Source: Pleurotus djamor
Lineage: Eukaryota > Basidiomycota > Agaricomycetes > Agaricales > Pleurotaceae
DNA length: 64,000 bases
Direction: 5' to 3'
Assembly: GCA_029747585.1 (NCBI GenBank)
Contig: JAPEVF010000053.1
Coordinates: 81,547-145,546, forward strand
The translations under genes were made by a program, and so were the position numbers. Positions 54,424-64,000 of this stretch are shown here, in pieces; position 1 is the stretch's first letter, and each line of letters starts with the position of its first letter. The notes below the pieces were generated by a model. The model did no database searches. It was not told where the DNA came from and saw only the letters and a list, made by a program, of their open reading frames with translations.

Positions 54424-56359
54424 ATGTCAACAGCGATTCCAGTGCGTATCTTCCTGTTTTCTCCTGCCTCGTTTACGCTTGGGACCATGTAATTGAACAC
54501 GAGGAATATAGACACGCCGCGTTACGCGGGTGACACGAACAACAACTATGAAGGATAATGAAAATGCGAACGCCCGCCCATCCCGTATTACAACGAGAGC
54601 GAAACCTGCCACCACCTCCACCACAAACCCAACCGTGGGCGGGCTCACGAAAACCACAGCCGTGACGAGGGCGAAGACGAGCACCGCTACTGCAGAGGAA
54701 AACGCTGCAGTGAAGCGCAAGCGTGAAGCCTTGCTCGAAGTGACGGCGCACGCTAATAACAAGGTCAAGGGGGGAGCGGCGGGGAAGGGGAAGGAAAAAG
54801 TTGAGGATGGAAAGGCGGTGACAGCGGTTCGTCAACCTTTACGAACGGTGGCGGGGCCCAAGCATACCGCCAAGTCGAGGTCAGTATCGAGCAAGGCTGA
54901 GGAGGTTCCCAAGCCTGTCGTCGGCGTGCACGATGACCACGCCATGTACATCGATGCCCCCGCCGCTGTAGTCGCTCCTCGACGAACCATTACCACCCGT
55001 GCAAGTACATCCGCCGCCGCCTCTCGCACTCATCGTCATGTTAGCTCTACTCGGGTAGAAGAAGAAGAACCCCGCCGCGCTTATAAGAAGCGTCGTACCT
55101 CCTCCGAAGCTCCCGAAGATCCTCCTACTGTCGATGCTAACGACCATCAGCTTGACCCCGACTCTGAGGCGGTCGCAGCTAAAATTGCCCTCGATCTTGA
55201 GACTGTACAAGAAGAGACGGAAGCGGATCCCGATGGTGATCAGTGGGAGGACCTCGATGCGGATGACGGTGATGACCCGCTTATGGTTAGCGAGTATGTT
55301 GTTGAGATTTTCGAGTATCTCAAGGAGGTTGAGGTATGTGTTTCCTTCACCTTTGAACGTTACTGTGCTGACTAAATCTCTCGATAGCAAACTACGATGC
55401 CAAACCCGGACTACATGGTCTTGCAGAAGGAGCTCTCCTGGAAGATGAGAGGTATCCTCACCGATTGGCTTGTACAAGTCCACGTTCGCTTCCGCCTTCT
55501 ACCTGAGACGCTCTTCCTCTGCGTCAACCTCATCGACCGCTTCCTGTCTGCCCGCGTCGTCTCGCTCGCCAAGCTTCAGCTTGTCGGCGTGGCTTGCATG
55601 TTCATCGCGGCGAAGTTTGAGGAAATTGTCTCACCCTCTGTCTCTCATTTCCTTCACTGCGCGGACTCGTCGTACACAGAGGCCGAAATTCTGCAAGCCG
55701 AGCGATACATTCTGAAGACGCTCGACTACAACCTCAGCTATCCAAACCCTGTACATTTTCTGAGAAGAGTCAGCAAAGCTGATGACTACAACGTGAAGGT
55801 CAGAACGCTGGGCAAGTACCTGCTCGAAATCGGGATCGTTGAATGGAGGCTCGTGGCCTGCCCCCCATCGTTGATGGCTGCTGCCTCTATATGGTTAGCT
55901 AGACTGGCTCTGGGCTATGATCAATGGGTAAGCTTCACCCATCCATGTTCGCGTGGTCTTATACTCACGACGTCCTCAGACCCCCAACCTGGCTCACTAC
56001 TCATCCTACCCGGAGAGCGCCTTGATCCCTACCGCGAACTTGATGCTCAACTACATTCTCAAGACCCTCCGACATGAGATGTTCTACAAGAAGTACGCTG
56101 CCAAGCGATTCCTGAAGGTGCGTTCCATTCTATTTCAGTAGAGACGTAGAGCTCAAGGTACCTCTTATAGTCGAGCATCTACATGAGAGAATGGGCTTTG
56201 GAGAGGTGGCAGGAGAATTCGACAGTTGACCTCAAAGCCGAGCTACCCGCTCTTAAGGAGCAGATTCTAGCCGCCCGAGCTGAAGCTGAGAGGCTGGAGC
56301 AAGAACACGGCGAGGATGGATTCGTTGAACGAGAAGAGGTCGACAGCAAACTATGGTAA
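54424..56359 (+). CDS. B-type (mitotic) cyclin
   Basis: Activating subunit of the cyclin-dependent kinase at G2/M. Exon 1 encodes only MSTAIP. The second starts near 54511 and carries a long basic N-terminus rich in Thr/Ala, with acidic patches further on (WEDLDADDGDDP). The third, from about 55387, has the cyclin N box MRGILTDWLVQVHVRFRLL, then LIDRFLSARVVSLAKLQLVG and MFIAAKFEEI, and the C box (TPNLAHYSSYPESALIP). The last exon has SSIYMREWALERW and an acidic tail, with TAA at 56357-56359. I see no perfect RxxLxxxxN destruction box, though the N-terminus has several Arg-rich stretches. The MRGILTDWL sequence is typical of B-type cyclins (Clb/Cdc13). MCB/SCB-like sites are upstream. Confidence 0.9.
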
Positions 56360-56822
56360 CTTTGCTGAGACCCACCACTCGCCTTTTTTTATCTCTTCAT
56401 TTTACTGTCCCAATTTTCCATCTATCTCTTTTCACAACGCAACAGCTCCATGCATCGCATTATCATAGCCAACACAGCAATCATTTCCTTCCTCTCTCTT
56501 TTTCTTCTGCATTCCGTGTTTTAGTAGACGTATTACGGATTCATAGCATGACGGATCTTCGTTGCGCTGGGTTTCTTTGATATTCTTGTTTTTGCAATGA
56601 AAATTATTGTTATAGTATTGTAATACGCTATACGTTTGATTTGTGTCGCCCTCTTCCAATCCCCTCCGTCGCCCAAGACCACAAGGACCAACTGAGCAAG
56701 GATCACTTTTGTGCCAAGCGCCCTCCCAAGCGCCCGATCACCGTTGCTCTGAGCCTCAGCTACTTGGCCTAAAGCAACGCGACACTTGGTGCTCGACGTC
56801 CACCACGGTGACGTAAGCATCG
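56360..56822. other. Intergenic between cyclin and Sec5
   Basis: About 460 bp with T-rich 3' flank of the cyclin gene, then the Sec5 promoter. Nothing else is recognised. Confidence 0.5.
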
Positions 56823-59800
56823 ATGCCTTCATACAACGACATTGACGAAGCGACCCTCCTGAAAGTTTACAAGCTATCGACTCTGACTCCGAAGTATGAA
56901 TTACTCGCGCTGTGCTCTATCCATCGACTTATCCATGCGCTTCCAGGCGGTGGGAAGAGATTGACCAGGACGCCGACGATAACATTGGAGAAACGACGCA
57001 AAACGAGCATGCTGATATTAATGTGCTGGGGCTTGGTGCACGCATCAAGTGAGTTTCAAGTCTGGTGCATCCCGACTTGAACTCATACGGTCATCCAAGT
57101 GTGAAGGATTTGGGACCTGAATCTCGTGAGCATTGGCCTCCTTCCGACTCGCGAACTGCTCAAAGAGACGGGTCGCTATAGGCATCACGTCGAAGCAGTT
57201 TGACCCCAAAGCTTTCTTGAGCACCGTCCACCCAAATGCAACATATCAGGACTTGGCGTCAGGGATAACGCACCTACGGGCCTCCATCGACTCGAGGTCA
57301 GAGGCAATGCGGATCTTGGTTGAAGAGAACTTTGACCGTTTCGTCGCCGTAAAGGCTTCAACTGACGGTATGTTTCGCACTCAATCCCTCCCGTTTCTCA
57401 CCTGAATGAAGCCCTATAGCATTGTATGCGGAGATGAAAGAAGGCATTCTCGCTCCCGATACCGATTTCGCGTCGAAGCCGCTGCGTGATCATCTTAAGC
57501 GTACGTTCACTCGTTGTGCTCCATGTGCTACCAACTTACGTTACATTGTTAGAGGGTGCGGTGAAGGCCGATCAGGTCTTCCTTCCCGTCCTTGAGAATG
57601 CTGCCAAAGCACACAAACTACGGACCACCCTAGGTGTTTTCGACCGGTCCAAGTTCTTTTTTAACCTTCCAGGTGCTATTATTGAAGCTGTTGAAGCTGT
57701 AAGTACCCATACAACCATGGGGACTTCTTATAATGGATATTTAGGGACGTTATGAAGCCGCTTTGAGGGACTACAAGAAGGGTAAATATATGCTTGAGAA
57801 TCGACCGGGACAGTTGCTTCCGATAAGCAACACTAAGGATGGTTCATCACTTCAGTCAGCCGAAGTGCAGCAGAAGCGGATTCTTGAGAAAGTATGGAAC
57901 AACGTAGAGAAGGCTATGGGCCAGATGAAAACTGTTCTATCCGCTCAATTGCAAGATGCCAGCCGTAGTAATGATGAGCAAGAGAAAACCATTGAGTAAT
58001 CGAGTTGCTCTCAATACTCCGTTCACGATGCTGATCCTTCTCATTTGTAGAATATTAATGGAACTCCAAAACTCAGACGATCCTGTGTGGACTTTCTTCG
58101 ATAGCCAGCACAAGTTGATCATGGACCAGATGAATGCGAACTATCAAACGTCAATGTCCAACATCAAGGGTAAGCCAGTTGCCGTTCAAGCCAGTAGGAG
58201 GTAGTCTCACCTTACTCAGCTCTACTGGGAGCTGTGCCTTCGGATAACCTCGTCTCGGATGCAGACACAGCCCGATTGGCTATCGAGCTGAAGGCTTGTA
58301 TATCAGCTCTGAGCTCCAAGACTCCCGATAGTGTTATTGGTAAGCTGCGTGAAGTTGTGTGTTGTCTGATGGCTCTCATTCGTGAACCCAAGGGAAAGCC
58401 TCGGGAAGTGAAGTGTGGCTTGCAATACACGACTTAGTTAAGACCGTGTCAGAAGTTATGTTAAACTCGCTCCCCAATTTTTGGAAGATCGGCAAATCAT
58501 TTCTGGAGGGGAAGTTCAAGAAGGTGAGCCCTATCGTCCTAGATATAGTTGGTAAACTGATTTAGTCAGCACTCGAACACCCAAACAAATCGACGGAGCC
58601 CTATGCAATGCCGCACGATGGCTCTTGACATCATCAAGTTATATATTTCACTCATCTCCGAGTTCTTCAAGCTCTCCGATATGGCAATAATGGCATCACC
58701 TGGTCGGGCAAATGAACCCCTTCCGGGACTTTTACCTCAGAACTCCAACTCTTTCACCTCCGCGCACTTCTTGATGAAAATTCTCAACGAAATCCAGGAG
58801 AGTGTGAATGATCTCACGGCTTTAGATATCTCTACCGAGTCGGCGTCCAGTCTCAGGAGCCTGCTTGACAGCACTAAATGGCGCTTCGAAGATATTCTCA
58901 TAGCTGCTTGGTTAAGAGGTACTTAACGTTTTTCTCAACTTTCATTCCCGCAATGAAACTTACCGTACTTTTGGAAAACGAAGACGCCAACATCTTCTAC
59001 TACCTCGAGGATTGGGTACCTAGTCCCGTAGAATCATCGACTCCGCTTTATCTCACCCGTATGGAGACCTTCCACCGTCATATCACCACAGCTGCATTCA
59101 AGGTCGCTGGCGGCGTGGACCTTATCCCTAGCCCTTCTCTGACTAGGACGCCAAAGCAAAGCCAAATTCCGCAGGCTTTCGTGTCTAAAATTACCAAAGC
59201 CTTCCTTGATGTTCTTTATGCCTTCTTAGACGGGCTGGTCTTACTCGCATCTGATGAATCGCCTATTGCCACTGGCAAGATGCTGGCCCCAGAAAGTGGC
59301 CCAGTGCCTTCCTCCAGCTCCAACCCTGCTGAGTCTCTAAACATCGCCGATGGGGTTAGTCATCATGTCCGCCGCTTCTATGGTCATCTCAGCCACGCCT
59401 TTTTGTCCCGTTCTCTAGGATGTCCGCCTTCTCCTTGTCATTGCTAATTTTGGCCACCTAACCAAAGTGCTCATTCCTAGCATGATGAATCAGCTTGAGA
59501 ATGCTTTTGGCATCTCATTGGACGTCGATCGCCAGGTTAGTACCTATCAATAGGATCGGTGCTACTATTTTGCTGATCCCCGTCGACGTGTTGTAGACTT
59601 TGATGACTGTCGTCGGCGAACTCGATAAGGCTTTGTTCGATGGCTATCTCAAACCCAAATCAGATGTTGCCACATCTATAATGCGCGGAGGCATTCTGGA
59701 CCCGAAAATGGATTGGTACGAAACGCCGCAACCGACAGGTAAGCCTTGTCTATGGATATCGAGGTACTGTAGTTAACACGTAATCCGCCTTTGCCAGAGA

Positions 59801-60339
59801 TCAGACCATACATGTATCAGACACTGATGTACCTTGTCGAGATACACGCTCAGGTTACCAGTGTATCGGAACTACTTGTCGAGCGAAGCATCTGCTCCGT
59901 GGTCGAAAATTTGTCCGAAGAAGCTCTCCGCTGCTTCAAGCAGGTCAAGCGATTCGGCATGGGTGGGATGCTCCGTGTGCGTGCAAACATTCCTTGTTCT
60001 TCTTCGCGATACCAATGTCCATTGCAGGCGACGCTTGAGATCGAATTCATGCACCAAACTCTGACACGCTACGTCACGCCGACAGCAGCGAAAACACTTT
60101 CTGACTTGTACAATAAGATCTCACAGGCGTATACCCGTCGCGCCGGCGATGAAAACCTCCAGAGTAATTTGGATGGTGTCAAAAAGACCCTGGCAGACTC
60201 ACGCCGCGCAACAGGCATCGAGTTCTTATGCTTCCGTCAAACAAAGGCCGCCGCTACTCGCCCGGCTACCTCTGCAGGGCGCAGGGAACGGGAGAAAGAA
60301 GCTCGGCAGAAGGACAGACCAACTACTGCGCGCGAATAA
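56823..60339 (+). CDS. SEC5: Exocyst complex component Sec5
   Basis: Subunit of the octameric exocyst that tethers secretory vesicles at sites of polarised growth. Exon 1 encodes [20 protein letters not shown]; the next has [13 protein letters not shown]. The family signature follows: [39 protein letters not shown] and [18 protein letters not shown]. Then come [79 protein letters not shown], and near the end [20 protein letters not shown]. It stops in a basic tail ending RPTTARE, with TGA-free frame to TAA at 60337-60339. About a dozen short introns all keep frame. Its end lies 72 bp from the convergent RMD1 gene. Confidence 0.9.
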
Positions 60340-60411
60340 TAGGATGCAACCCACAAGTCCATCACTCTAATTCTACTCTACGAAGCTAATTATCGACTCC
60401 AATGGTCTTAA

Positions 60412-62427
60412 CTATGCCATAAGGTCCACAAGTATAGTGATGATACCCAAAACTGATTGAAACGGATGAGCCTTGTTCGAGAAATAGTAGGGAAACTCTA
60501 ACCTATTTCGATTGCAATGAGGGCTATCACGATCTGTTCCAAGCGCTCTGAGTGACGGCTAGAAACGGACTCTTTCAGAAGTTGAAGCATGTCTTGGAGT
60601 ACCTGAAAACCACCCCAGCACATGGTCAACAAATCGCGTATCGCCAAATCATAGTGGAGTTACCTCACCTCAACACGGGTATTAAGGAGGTTCAAGCGTT
60701 GTGGGATTTCAAGATAACTCCTTGCTGCGTCATACAGAGGTTGAAGGTCGGGGTAACTCTTTATCCACGACATGAGTAATTTTCCGTCGATTGAGAACAT
60801 GATGCATACCCAAAATACCTCCTGAAGAATAGCTTAGATCACCAAATAGCATCCGTGTACGGACAAAATAACTTACTGGCGAATCCAACACCGAGCCCAC
60901 AGAATTGATGTTTGTCCGTAAGAGGAACAACTGTCCGATTTTCTGCATTATCTCTGGCAGCCAGGCACTGATCAGCGCGGCAACCCACACGGAAGTACGT
61001 GAATGTTTACCTTTATGGGGCATTCCAATTTTCCCAGTTTCGCTTATCATTTCAGGTATGTCTTTTGTCTCCTCTATTGTCGAGGAGATGAGCTCTTCGA
61101 ACTAATCATAGTGACAATTGATGTTAGGAGGGGCATCCGAGACGTAGAAGGGCACAAACAAGGGAAATTTTGACGGATTGCGACAAGGCGTGGGATAGAG
61201 AAAGTTTCGTCCTGGGAGGTAGAGTTATGTTAGCCAATGAAAGGGTACGACCGGCGGAAGCGGGAACTTTACATGTAGCTGGAACCTTTTCTGAGAGTGA
61301 TAACGTCATTGTAAATTCTGCACGGCGGCGTTAGAATTGGCACCACGGAATATGGGACCTTCTTGCCTGCTATAGTTTGCGTAGTAGTAGTTCAGGTCTT
61401 CCATCTCTACGTCCTCCGGTACTAATTGACGGTGAGCACACACATGTGGAATGGAAAGACGGAAAACGGTACTAACACAGTTTCTCGACTTCGAACCGTT
61501 TTCTGGAAAAGGGAGGTTCTGAGAGCCCGCATTTACGCAACTGAAATGGAAACATACATTGAAGCGAGGAAGCGTTTCTCCTGAGCCTCTGTCATACCCC
61601 ATATCACAACGGTGCCGTAGCTAAAGAGGAAGATTTCGGCCTGTGAAGCCGAAACGTCGAATTTGCTCTTCTTCCTTCTCGCACGCGGAGTGGAGGAACC
61701 GTCCTCAGATTGGAGAAGCTCAGGAATACCAAGGAGGTCCCCGGTCTGTTCTCTGGCGTGCTTTGACTGGCGGGGATCGGATTGGAGGGAGGCAGGTGGA
61801 TCATAAACATAGGGTGTATAGAGAACTTCGTCTATCAACTTCGCGTCAGTGTGATACGCAGACTTCCGCGCGTTGAAGAACTTGACAAGTTCCTCAATGC
61901 GATACGAGCTACGTAAATGAAATGTCAACACGGAGAAACTTATCCGGGAGGTCATGAACATACGCACCTTGCGGTAGCATACGCAGTTACTCGAGGTAAC
62001 GACTTGGCCTTCTTCTTGGTCAGCTTCAGTGCGTCCCGTCGCGCAGTACCGTCGGGTATGAGTGAAATTTGGTTATACACCTGTCCTAGAGGTAATACAG
62101 CGTCCAATTTCGAGATTGGACGACAATAGCACATACCTCCACATCTTCAAGCGCTTCATCTTGCTCGTCGTCGTCGTCGTCCGCGTCCGCGTCATCGCTA
62201 TCTCCAGTCGAGCCACTAGTTTCTTCAGTCAAGGGTCGTCTGGGTGGCGGAGCTACTTGTACGGTCGTAGTGCGCTTGGGCAGTATGAGGTCAGATTCTG
62301 GTTGTTCAGGTAGGACCTTAAGCTTCCCAGCGACTTTCGTTGAGCGATTCGCGCCCCTCGCTTTCACCTCTATCGCCTTTGACGACGTCGAGGGCTGCGA
62401 GCTCGTTGCGCTTGATGGTGGTGGCAT
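60412..62427 (-). CDS. RMD1/SIF2 family protein (DUF155, RMND1-like)
   Basis: Conserved eukaryotic DUF155 protein, related to yeast Rmd1 and human RMND1; a role in mitochondria or the cell periphery is known for family members, but the biochemical activity is not settled. The N-terminus is Ser/Pro-rich with an acidic run (DADADDDDDEQDE). Then YNQISLIPDGTARRDALKL, RIEELVKFFNARK, AEIFLFSYGTVVIWGMTEAQ, LVPEDVEMEDLNYYYANYS and RIYNDVITLRKGSSYM. LSLSHALSQSVKISLFEEL, IGQLFLLRTNINSVGSVLDS, YLEIPQRLNLLNTRVE and LQDMLQLLKESVSSRHSERL follow. The C-terminus is the hydrophobic VLGIITILVDLMA, with TAG at 60412-60414. Seven to nine introns. ATG at 62427 is the only plausible start. Confidence 0.9.
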
Positions 62428-63565
62428 TTGGCGAAGCCGGATTCAGGTGCTAGCGATTTTGCAAAAACATAATAGATGACGTAATCCACTAGTCGCGGGA
62501 ATGAATTTACTTCCAGCATGGGGTTAAGATCGTAGCATGGCACAAGGCGTCGGAATCAGCGTCCACTGCGTGCAACGACCACCCCAGCACAGGCTAAGCA
62601 AGCCATGAGCAACTTTCAGAAATTCAGGGATAATCCTTGAATCAAAATCGGTATTCGGAAGAGTATGAAACGTAGCCCACGGTGGCACGGGAACCACATC
62701 CCCGCCCTGTTCCCGCTAAGATTCTCTTCCTGATTCAATCATAGGAAGTAACATGCTCTAACAGGCCTGTTCACGGAAACTTCTGGAGGTTAGGGTGGGC
62801 GAAGCAAGGTTTAATCACATCCCACCTGTGACACCAAGTACGACTTCTATTGGGAAGCATAGCCTCGAATATACAACATTCGCCCCAGCCTCATGACATA
62901 TGGAACGTGAGGACCGAGGGCTGCGAACATAGGGTAACCGAGTAACATGAAAGTGCGAATGGTCACAAGAGCGACTAGACGTGCGTGGCAAATTGGCTGC
63001 AGATCTAACTCTAGGAACCAATGAAATTACGATTACGAGAGTGTTATGCAGCGTAGGTGCCACTATGGAAGCGAGGAATTTGAAGGGCTGCTGTGTAACG
63101 TGGGAGAGACCTCAGACATTTGAATGGTTGTATCCTCGCCGTTGTGCACGTAAATACTTGTCGTCGTGACAGAGATCCAGCCAACTTGTGGTGCCGGTGA
63201 GAGTATGTTCTCCGCTTTATGCTCCCATGTGCCACATAAATTAAACCGGTGGTCAGCATTTAATTATGAGTACCATTGGACTCCGAGTCCCGAGTGCAAC
63301 CCGAATGCATTGGAAATATGGAACATAATCACCCATCTTACTTGATTCCACGGAGATGCTCTACCTTATATAGACTAGATTCTCTAAACTAACATGAACG
63401 TGGATGATTTTGACGGCAACTAGTAGGAGCTGAGCCGCAAGTCAGAATAGACAAAGGGGCTGCAGACAGGGGCAAGTATGCTTCGGAGCGATCGACGAGC
63501 GCTTCAAGAGGCGCCCAAGGGTTTCTCATCCGCGCCCATCCCGACGCTGCGTAGTACGGCCACCT
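62428..63565. other. Intergenic, no gene seen
   Basis: About 1.1 kb between divergent RMD1 and the J-domain gene. Frames are short and overlapping. No repeat or RNA gene is recognised. Confidence 0.5.
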
Positions 63566-64000
63566 ATGGGCGATGGCGACGCGAAGAACGTCAGCGACTT
63601 GTACAATGAACCAAACTACCTCTAGTAAGTCTACGTGACGCGTCTAGTCGCTGCGCAAGCTCATCAACCTTTTTAGTTCGGTGTTGAACCTACCACAGTG
63701 GGCAACGCAAACTGAAATCAAGGAGAGGCATCGTGCCCTCTCGCTTGTATTCCATCCAGACAAGCAACACGATGAGAACGCAAAAGAAGTCGCGAATAAG
63801 AAGTTCTTGGAGATACAGAAGGCGTACGAAGGTTGATTTCCGTTTCCGGGTTCGCGTTCAAGAGGAAAAGTGATGTGTTCGACATGTTCGTGTTGGTAGA
63901 GTGGGTTGTTTGGAAGTGGTTGTTGAGAGCGGTGAATGTTGAATATACTTCGCATCTTCCGTCTCTCTTAAAGCATCTCAGCTCCGTTGTGTCGCGCCAA
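63566..64000 (+). CDS. DNAJC11-like J-domain protein, 5' end (runs off the window or truncated)
   Basis: Exon 1 from ATG at 63566 encodes MGDGDAKNVSDLYNEPNYLY. After a short intron ending near 63676 the J domain follows: SVLNLPQWATQTEIKERHRA, LSLVFHPDKQHDENAKEVAN and KKFLEIQKAYE, with the HPD triplet that stimulates Hsp70 ATPase. The short N-terminus directly followed by a J domain and the LSLVFHPDKQH wording suggest the DNAJC11 group, which acts at mitochondrial membranes. After AYE (about 63834) the frame hits a stop. Either an intron begins at GTTGAT and the gene continues past the window end, or the copy is truncated. I cannot decide which. Confidence 0.65.

Noticed and set aside
1..64000. 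tRNA, rRNA or CRISPR features
   Set aside because: I looked for T-arm (GGTTCGA) strings with pairing arms and for regularly spaced repeats; isolated hits such as near 30905 have no cloverleaf, and CRISPR is not expected in a fungus.

Overview
The window is nuclear DNA of a filamentous basidiomycete, most likely an agaricomycete. Genes are dense and broken by many 45-80 bp GT-AG introns. Agaricomycete hallmarks are a FunK1-type kinase array, the 7TM receptor-like family with a 'WINFC' motif, and a one-adenylation-domain siderophore NRPS. I could not resolve genus. All gene models were assembled by eye from splice signals and conserved motifs, without alignments.

Layout. 0.8-4.4 kb (-): NF-X1/FAP1-type zinc-finger regulator. 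5.5-7.1 kb (+): seven-helix protein A. 8.3-18.6 kb (+): four tandem FunK1 copies in graded decay (intact; frameshifted; kinase core deleted; catalytic Asp lost), with a TA-flanked MITE beside copy 3. 19.0-20.8 kb (-): seven-helix protein B, a paralogue of A in inverted orientation. 22.9-26.0 kb (+): three small secreted eight-cysteine proteins with a shared leader and a 5'UTR intron, plus a possible signal-peptide relic. 26-32 kb: gene-poor and relic-rich, including an intron-less fragment resembling the NF-X1 R3H exons. 32.0-33.0 kb (+): orphan gene. 33.1-34.3 kb (-): short-chain dehydrogenase with an 8-nt micro-exon carrying the catalytic Lys codon. 35.4-36.9 kb (+): zinc polyol dehydrogenase.

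From 37 kb on the content is conserved core genes: a J-like protein and mitochondrial isoleucyl-tRNA synthetase (divergent pair), then a hydroxamate siderophore cluster of acyltransferase, ornithine N5-monooxygenase and NRPS. The monooxygenase and NRPS diverge from a short promoter with two ATCTGATAA iron-GATA sites. Then come a B-type cyclin with MCB/SCB-like promoter sites, exocyst Sec5, RMD1/DUF155 (convergent with Sec5), and the 5' end of a DNAJC11-like gene.

The siderophore genes should work together: ornithine is N5-hydroxylated, acylated, then oligomerised by the NRPS into a tri-hydroxamate. Several one-base frame breaks and isolated Ns lie in homopolymers and look like sequencing artefacts. 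The many Ns at 46.5-52 kb look like a collapsed or low-quality consensus. The damage in FunK1 copies 2-4 is of a different kind and looks biological.
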